Below, piece after piece: positions 8,437 to 12,582 of a DNA stretch of 12,582 nt. The translations under genes and the position numbers were made by a program. The stretch's first letter is position 1, and the number at the start of each line of letters is the position of its first letter. Below the pieces are notes generated by a model that saw only the letters and a list, made by a program, of their open reading frames with translations, ran no database searches and was not told the origin of the DNA. The stretch covers positions 1 through 12,582 of the forward strand of contig JAKAVI010000461.1 of NCBI GenBank assembly GCA_021817355.1, written 5' to 3'. The DNA comes from Pseudomonadota bacterium (GTDB lineage Bacteria; Pseudomonadota; Alphaproteobacteria; Micropepsales; Micropepsaceae).

Positions 8437-8556
8437 TGTGCCTGTTTATCCTGTCGTGACCGTGCTCTCAACGCGTCGTTAAGTGGAGTTTGCGGGATCT
8501 TAGGGACATGCTAGGGGAGGGGCCGTGTAGGGATCAAACAGGCAAGCGGACCTGGC
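8437..8556. promoter_or_regulatory. Divergent intergenic region between tsaE and the ferredoxin reductase gene
   Basis: These 120 bases must hold promoters for both directions if the redox pair and the tsaE unit are transcribed independently. I see no convincing -35/-10 pair on either strand. The visible structure is a 9-bp inverted repeat near both ends (8439-8447 and 8536-8544) and three TAGGG-type hexamers on the plus strand (8501-8506, 8512-8517, 8528-8533). That promoters are here is inferred from gene orientation alone. Confidence 0.5.
8439..8544. repeat. 9-bp perfect inverted repeat flanking the divergent region
   Basis: TGCCTGTTT at 8439-8447 and AAACAGGCA at 8536-8544 are perfect reverse complements separated by 88 bases. 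The left arm begins 3 bases from the tsaE ATG, and the right arm ends 12 bases before the reductase ATG. A shared operator or the trace of an insertion boundary are both possible. For a pair of 9-mers in 120 bases, chance is also a fair explanation. Confidence 0.4.
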
Positions 8557-9768
8557 ATGATGGACAAGATTGTGATTGTGGGCGCCGGGCAGGCAGCCGC
8601 CCAGGCCATAACCAGCCTCCGGGCCGAGGGTTATTCTGGCGGCATTACCCTCGTGGGTGACGAGACCTTTCCCCCTTACCAGCGCCCGCCATTGTCCAAG
8701 GCATATTTGCTCGGCAAGCTGGAACGGGACCGACTGTTCCTCAAACCCGACCAATTTTATAAGGATGCGGGCATTGACCTGCGCCTCGGCCTGCAGGCGA
8801 CGGCTATCGACCGTTCAGCGCGGCGGCTTCAGCTCTCGGACAACAGCTCGCTCCTCTACGATAGGCTCTTGCTCGCCACTGGCACCCGCATCCGGCGCAT
8901 CAAGGTGCCCGGTGCCGAACTTGCAGGTGTCCATTATCTTCGCAGCATTGCTGATGTAGACAGCCTGCGTCCGGCGCTCGTTCCCGGCAAAAAGCTGGCT
9001 GTGATCGGCGGCGGCTATATTGGGCTCGAAGTTGCGGCGGTGGCGGTCAAACTGGGCCTTGAGGTCACGGTATTTGAGGCGTTGGAACGGCTCATGGCTC
9101 GGGCGGTGTCGCCGGTACTGTCGGAGTTCTACCTGACCGAGCATCGAGCCGCAGGTGTCAAATTTCAGCTGAAGATGGGCGTAGACGGCTTTGTCGGCGA
9201 CGGACACCTGCGCGCGGTACAGGCGGGAGGAGCCGTACATGCGGCGGACCTGGCGCTCGTCGGAATTGGGGTCCTGCCCAACACCGAGATTGCCGCGGCG
9301 GCAGGCCTTTCCTGTGATGATGGCATCGTGGTGGATCGGTACTGCGCCAGCATCGATGACCCGGCGATCTTCGCGGCAGGCGATTGCACCCGCCATCATG
9401 GCCGCGATGGTGTCCTACTGCGTCTGGAATGCGTACAGAACGCAATTGATCAGGCCAAGCATGCCGCGCTCGCCATGCTCGGCCGGCCCACCCCCTATTG
9501 CGAAGTGCCATGGTTCTGGTCAGACCAGTACGACCTCAAGATGCAGATTGCGGGACTGGCCCGCACGGGGGACAATCTGGTGCTGCGAGGAGACCCAGCA
9601 GGGCGAAAATTTGCCGTTTTCCACCTGCGGAAGGGGCTGGTGGCTGCGGTCGAAGCTGTCAATGCGGCCCCGGAATACATAGTCGGGCGCAAATTGATCA
9701 CTGATGCCACGCCAGTGTCCGCAGAACGTCTTGCGGACACTGCCATCTCTATGAAACAGATTGTCTGA
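8557..9768 (+). CDS. FAD-dependent NAD(P)H:ferredoxin reductase (putidaredoxin/rhodocoxin reductase type)
   Basis: This flavoprotein passes electrons from NAD(P)H to a [2Fe-2S] ferredoxin. The 403-residue length fits the family. The FAD-binding fold starts at IVIVGAGQAAAQA (5-17), with YQRPPLSKAYL (41-51) typical of this group and LLLATGT at 104-110. The NAD(P)-binding fold has VIGGGYIGLE (149-158). Glu174, at the end of its second strand (TVFE), suggests NADH rather than NADPH. The second FAD motif IFAAGD is at 271-276. PWFWSDQYDLKMQIAG (318-333) is the C-terminal domain signature of putidaredoxin-reductase relatives. Two consecutive ATG codons (8557, 8560) are both possible starts, and the ribosome site is weak (GCGGA). 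The ferredoxin gene follows 28 bases after the stop. The exact acceptor cannot be read from the sequence. Confidence 0.92.
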   Translation: MMDKIVIVGAGQAAAQAITSLRAEGYSGGITLVGDETFPPYQRPPLSKAYLLGKLERDRLFLKPDQFYKDAGIDLRLGLQATAIDRSARRLQLSDNSSLLYDRLLLATGTRIRRIKVPGAELAGVHYLRSIADVDSLRPALVPGKKLAVIGGGYIGLEVAAVAVKLGLEVTVFEALERLMARAVSPVLSEFYLTEHRAAGVKFQLKMGVDGFVGDGHLRAVQAGGAVHAADLALVGIGVLPNTEIAAAAGLSCDDGIVVDRYCASIDDPAIFAAGDCTRHHGRDGVLLRLECVQNAIDQAKHAALAMLGRPTPYCEVPWFWSDQYDLKMQIAGLARTGDNLVLRGDPAGRKFAVFHLRKGLVAAVEAVNAAPEYIVGRKLITDATPVSAERLADTAISMKQIV

Positions 9769-9796
9769 ATAGCATCATTGCGAGCCAGAGGACGCC

Positions 9797-10117
9797 ATGC
9801 CCAAGATCAAATACATCGAACATAACGGCAAAGAGCATATCGTCGACGTGCCACTTGGCTGGTCGGTGATGGAGGGTGCAGTCAAGAATATGATACCGGG
9901 CATTGACGCCGATTGTGGTGGTGCCTGTGCCTGTGCCACCTGCCATGTTTATGTGGACGAGGCGTGGGCCGCAAAATTGCCTCCGAAGGAAGACATGGAA
10001 GAAACCATGCTCGACTTCGCCCAGGATCTTGAGGCAAATAGCCGCCTGTCCTGTCAGATCAAGGTGACGAAAGAGCTTGATGGCTTTACCGTGCGCCTAC
10101 CCAAGAGCCAGCACTGA
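9797..10117 (+). CDS. Adrenodoxin-type [2Fe-2S] ferredoxin
   Basis: This is a small soluble electron carrier of 106 residues. The cluster ligands follow the C-x5-C-x2-C...C pattern at Cys40, Cys46, Cys49 and Cys86, within [16 protein letters not shown] and LSCQIKV. MLDFAQ (71-76) and the ending RLPKSQH are typical of alphaproteobacterial members. AGAGGA (9787-9792) lies 4 bases before the ATG. With the reductase 28 bases upstream it forms a complete two-protein electron-transfer pair. The acceptor could be a cytochrome P450, as in putidaredoxin and terpredoxin systems, or a biosynthetic pathway such as Fe-S or heme assembly, as proposed for housekeeping members such as Rhodobacter FdVI. No P450 gene is in the window. 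The stop lies 22 bases from the stop of the convergent divL. Confidence 0.95.
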   Translation: MPKIKYIEHNGKEHIVDVPLGWSVMEGAVKNMIPGIDADCGGACACATCHVYVDEAWAAKLPPKEDMEETMLDFAQDLEANSRLSCQIKVTKELDGFTVRLPKSQH

Positions 10118-10139
10118 GTATTTCATCTGTGGTGATAGA

Positions 10140-12530
10140 TCATGCGACTTGGCCGACGTCTTGAACGCGTCGGGGCAGGTGGCAACGAACGGTTGTGCCA
10201 CGATTGGCCGCACTGTCGATTTCGACCCAGCCATTGTGCAGCTCGACGAAGCGGTTGACGAGCGCCAAGCCGAGCCCAGCGCCCGCGCGCTGACCGGCTT
10301 GCCCCTTGGCGGAAAAATGTTCAAAGACATTGGCTTTGACCTCGGGAGCGATACCAGGGCCGGTATCCGAGACATAAATCTGCACGTCACCGTCCTCGCT
10401 GGCGGCCCCAAGGACGATGCGCCCTCCACGCGGCGTGAACTTGAACGCGTTCGACAGCAGATTGAAGACCACTTGCCTGATGCGCTTCTGATCAAGTTTA
10501 ACGGCTCCGATTTCATGCGGACAATCGAGCACGAATTCGATATCAAGCGCTTCAGCATGTCGGCGCAGGGGTTCGCCCACCCGCGACAGAAGCTCGTAAA
10601 GATTGACCCGGGACAACTCAAGTCGCATCGCGCCTGAATCGATCATTGCAAGATCGAGAATATCGCTTGTGACTTCTGCAAGTTTGGCGGAAGCCGAAAG
10701 TATATCTTCTACATAGTCGCGTTGTTTCGTCGTTAAGGGACCGGCTACACCGGAGGCGAGCAGATCGGCAAAACCATGCACTGCGTTAAGCGGATCGCGG
10801 AAGAGGAATGAGGCGTGGTGAATGAAGTCGGACTTGAGCTGATCCGCGGCGACGAGTGCTTCATTGCGCTCCCGAAGGGCGCTTTCCATACGAAAACGAT
10901 CAGTAATATCAGCGAACGATACGAGCGTGCCGCCGTCGGGAAGTGGGGCAAGTGAAACCGAAAGAACGATCTTGTCGTTGCGTTCCATCTGGCCCCAATC
11001 ACTCTGGCGGTCAGCGTTAGAGGCGATACTGGAGACCAGCTTCTTCCACATGCTGTCATTACCAAAGCGACGCGCGCAAGTCTCGGCGACACGCTGGATG
11101 TGTGGTTCGCCTTCGAGTTGGGCAGGTTCCAGTTCCCAAAGCCGGGCAAAGGCAGCGTTGCGTAGTTTCAGGCGGCCGTCGGTGCCAAATACGGCAACCG
11201 CCTCCTGCAAGGTATCGAGGGTAGCCGTCTGTGCCTTGATCAGCGTGTTGTAGTTTGTCTCAAGGGCGAAGCGTTCGCTCATATCCTCGTAGAGGAATAT
11301 CAGGCCCCCGAAGGGGTGTGGCTGAGCAATCACGCGCAAGGTCCGTCCGCCGGGAAGGTGCCACTGCTCCTCAGGGAGAAATTCTGTCCCGTGGCCGTAG
11401 AGAGAGAGCCGCGATCTCTTCCAGCTCTGGTAATCGCGCTGCTCGGGAAGTTTGCGCATTTCACGCAACTGATCAAGGATTTCTCCGTCCGTTGGCCGTC
11501 GATCCAAGAACTGTTCGTCCAATTCCCAAAGGTGGGCAAATGCTTGGTTGTAGAAAGTCAGCTTCTGATCGGCGTCGAAAATTGCTACGGCCGTTGTCAG
11601 CCGATCAAGGGTTTCAGCATGGGCATCGATATGCTGTTGAAGCCGGGCCTCGGCAGCTGACAAATCGGTGACGTCGACGGCACTGCCCACAATTTGCCCG
11701 GTTGCAAGGGGAGTATGGGTAAATGTCAGGGCTCTACGCTGACCGGCGATTACCGCAAAGCGCTTTGACTCCATGACCTGGCCTTCGGCGCGCGCTGCGC
11801 TTGCTAGGTCGCGTTCGGATTTGTCGAGAGCGGATTGCAGGGCGAGTGCTTCACCCTCAACGCCAAGCGCCTGCAGAAATGCCTGATTGCCCCAGACCAG
11901 GGTCAAGGTCTTGTCCCGAAGCCATACAGGTACGGGCAAGGCATCGAGGATGGCACGGAAATCAAATGGTTGCGCGAGCGCTGTGTGGGCGGGCTCGAGC
12001 CACACGCCGACCGCGGCGCCCACCGCCCTGCCGCGCACAGAAATCCCCCGTCCGTCCGGCTCGTGGGCGAGCAGTGAAAATCCCCGCCCTTGGTCGCTTA
12101 GCCCGTCCAGGGCGGCGGACAGCTCTGTGGCCTCTGGACCATGCAGACAGGCGTCCAGGAGGAGTTCCCCTCCACCATAGGAGCGCGGTGCCAGGCCGTC
12201 TCGAGCCCACACCACTACTGCCTCACGACCCGCAGCTATCAGGACATCGCGGCCGTGAACTACAGCCCGCTGGTGGGCAGCCAGACGTTTGAGATTTCGC
12301 CGCAGACGATGCGTCTGATGCTGTTCCCAGAGTGCCCAGATGCCAGCCGCTATGGCCAAAGCTGCGCTACCGAGGGCGATGGCAGAGCTCACCACGGCCG
12401 TGCCGGGACTCGTGGCGGCGGCCGGAGATGGGACAAGAAGAGGGAGGGTTGCTAGCAAGATTGCTGCCATGCGCCGCCCCGCGCCAGCTTGGCCGTCACC
12501 TACGCGCTTGCCTACTTCGTTCCCGGCCAC
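10140..12530 (-). CDS. divL: DivL-like multi-PAS histidine-kinase homologue with Phe at the phospho-acceptor position
   Basis: DivL is a membrane-bound cell-cycle regulator that controls the CckA-CtrA pathway by protein contact rather than by kinase activity. This 796-residue protein has hydrophobic segments at about 22-39 (signal- or anchor-like) and 44-66. A degenerate PAS-like stretch follows (about 90-180), then three PAS domains (about 190-290, 305-420 and 435-550). The dimerisation helix starts at KSDFIHHASFLFRDPL (566-581). Aligned with the normal SHELRTPL, the acceptor His is Phe575 (codon TTC at 10808-10806) and Thr is Asp579. The ATPase domain looks intact: NLLSNAFKF (690-698), DTGPG (722-726) and GAGLGLAL (750-757). 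The GTG at 12530 is taken as start because GGAAGG lies 7 bases upstream. An ATG at 12470 would remove 20 residues and is also possible. Assignment to DivL rests on architecture, the non-His acceptor and the tsaE neighbourhood. A different PAS pseudokinase is the alternative. Confidence 0.8.
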   Translation of the reverse strand: MAGNEVGKRVGDGQAGAGRRMAAILLATLPLLVPSPAAATSPGTAVVSSAIALGSAALAIAAGIWALWEQHQTHRLRRNLKRLAAHQRAVVHGRDVLIAAGREAVVVWARDGLAPRSYGGGELLLDACLHGPEATELSAALDGLSDQGRGFSLLAHEPDGRGISVRGRAVGAAVGVWLEPAHTALAQPFDFRAILDALPVPVWLRDKTLTLVWGNQAFLQALGVEGEALALQSALDKSERDLASAARAEGQVMESKRFAVIAGQRRALTFTHTPLATGQIVGSAVDVTDLSAAEARLQQHIDAHAETLDRLTTAVAIFDADQKLTFYNQAFAHLWELDEQFLDRRPTDGEILDQLREMRKLPEQRDYQSWKRSRLSLYGHGTEFLPEEQWHLPGGRTLRVIAQPHPFGGLIFLYEDMSERFALETNYNTLIKAQTATLDTLQEAVAVFGTDGRLKLRNAAFARLWELEPAQLEGEPHIQRVAETCARRFGNDSMWKKLVSSIASNADRQSDWGQMERNDKIVLSVSLAPLPDGGTLVSFADITDRFRMESALRERNEALVAADQLKSDFIHHASFLFRDPLNAVHGFADLLASGVAGPLTTKQRDYVEDILSASAKLAEVTSDILDLAMIDSGAMRLELSRVNLYELLSRVGEPLRRHAEALDIEFVLDCPHEIGAVKLDQKRIRQVVFNLLSNAFKFTPRGGRIVLGAASEDGDVQIYVSDTGPGIAPEVKANVFEHFSAKGQAGQRAGAGLGLALVNRFVELHNGWVEIDSAANRGTTVRCHLPRRVQDVGQVA

Positions 12531-12560
12531 GGGGACGCCTTCCCCCTCGCCAATTCCGGC

Positions 12561-12576
12561 GAATCAATTGTGAATC
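12561..12576. promoter_or_regulatory. Two GANTC (CcrM-type) methylation sites upstream of divL
   Basis: GAATC occurs at 12561-12565 and again at 12572-12576, within an 8-bp direct repeat GAATCAAT (12561-12568, 12572-12579) of 11-bp period. They lie 31-46 bases upstream of the divL GTG. GANTC is the target of the cell-cycle methyltransferase CcrM in alphaproteobacteria and can affect transcription through GcrA. A promoter role is inferred. The window ends 6 bases beyond, so no promoter elements can be judged. Confidence 0.4.
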
Positions 12577-12582
12577 AATATG

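Noticed and set aside
8479..8493. CtrA-like site TTAA-N7-TTGC in the tsaE/reductase gap
   Set aside because: Only the first half matches the TTAA-N7-TTAA consensus; the second half has two mismatches.
9929..9931. Extra cysteine (Cys44) inside the ferredoxin cluster loop
   Set aside because: It lies between the ligands Cys40 and Cys46. CGGACAC-type loops are common in alphaproteobacterial ferredoxins as far as I recall, so it is not a novelty.
10153..10173. Hairpin CCGACG/CGTCGG near the convergent stop codons, considered as a terminator
   Set aside because: The six-pair stem lies inside the end of divL and is not followed by a T-run on either strand.

Overview
The window looks like an alphaproteobacterial chromosome, probably from a sphingomonad or close relative. 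This is inferred from the moderately high GC content, the alphaproteobacterial type of AddA and AddB, a DivL-type cell-cycle kinase, and a housekeeping gene order familiar from that class (histidine kinase, tsaE, amgK, murU, addB, addA). No RNA gene, insertion sequence, CRISPR array or clear rho-independent terminator was seen.

Layout, read along the minus strand from right to left: divL (12530-10140), tsaE (8436-7975), amgK (7959-6844), murU (6847-6122), addB (6115-3182), a possible 85-residue ORF (3185-2928), and addA (2931 to the left edge, cut at its nuclease domain). From tsaE to addA the genes are 15 bases apart or closer, or overlap by four bases, so they are probably one transcription unit. 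The unit joins tRNA t6A modification (TsaE), peptidoglycan sugar salvage (AmgK, MurU) and double-strand-break repair (AddB, AddA). No mechanism connecting these is evident.

Between divL and tsaE, on the opposite strand, is a two-gene redox unit (8557-10117): an FAD-dependent ferredoxin reductase and an adrenodoxin-type [2Fe-2S] ferredoxin. Together these would pass electrons from NAD(P)H to a P450 or to another acceptor, such as Fe-S or heme biosynthesis. No P450 is present. The unit diverges from tsaE over 120 bases and converges on divL with only 22 bases between the stop codons.

The points most worth a second look are these. The DivL-like protein has Phe where histidine kinases have the phosphorylated His (DivL of Caulobacter has Tyr), while its ATP-binding boxes look intact. 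Two GANTC sites 11 bp apart lie just upstream of its start. A small ORF fills the addB-addA gap exactly, with four-base stop/start overlaps at both ends. The redox unit is inserted against the direction of the surrounding genes. I did not find a clear-cut undescribed system. The Phe-DivL and the addB-addA micro-ORF are the nearest candidates.
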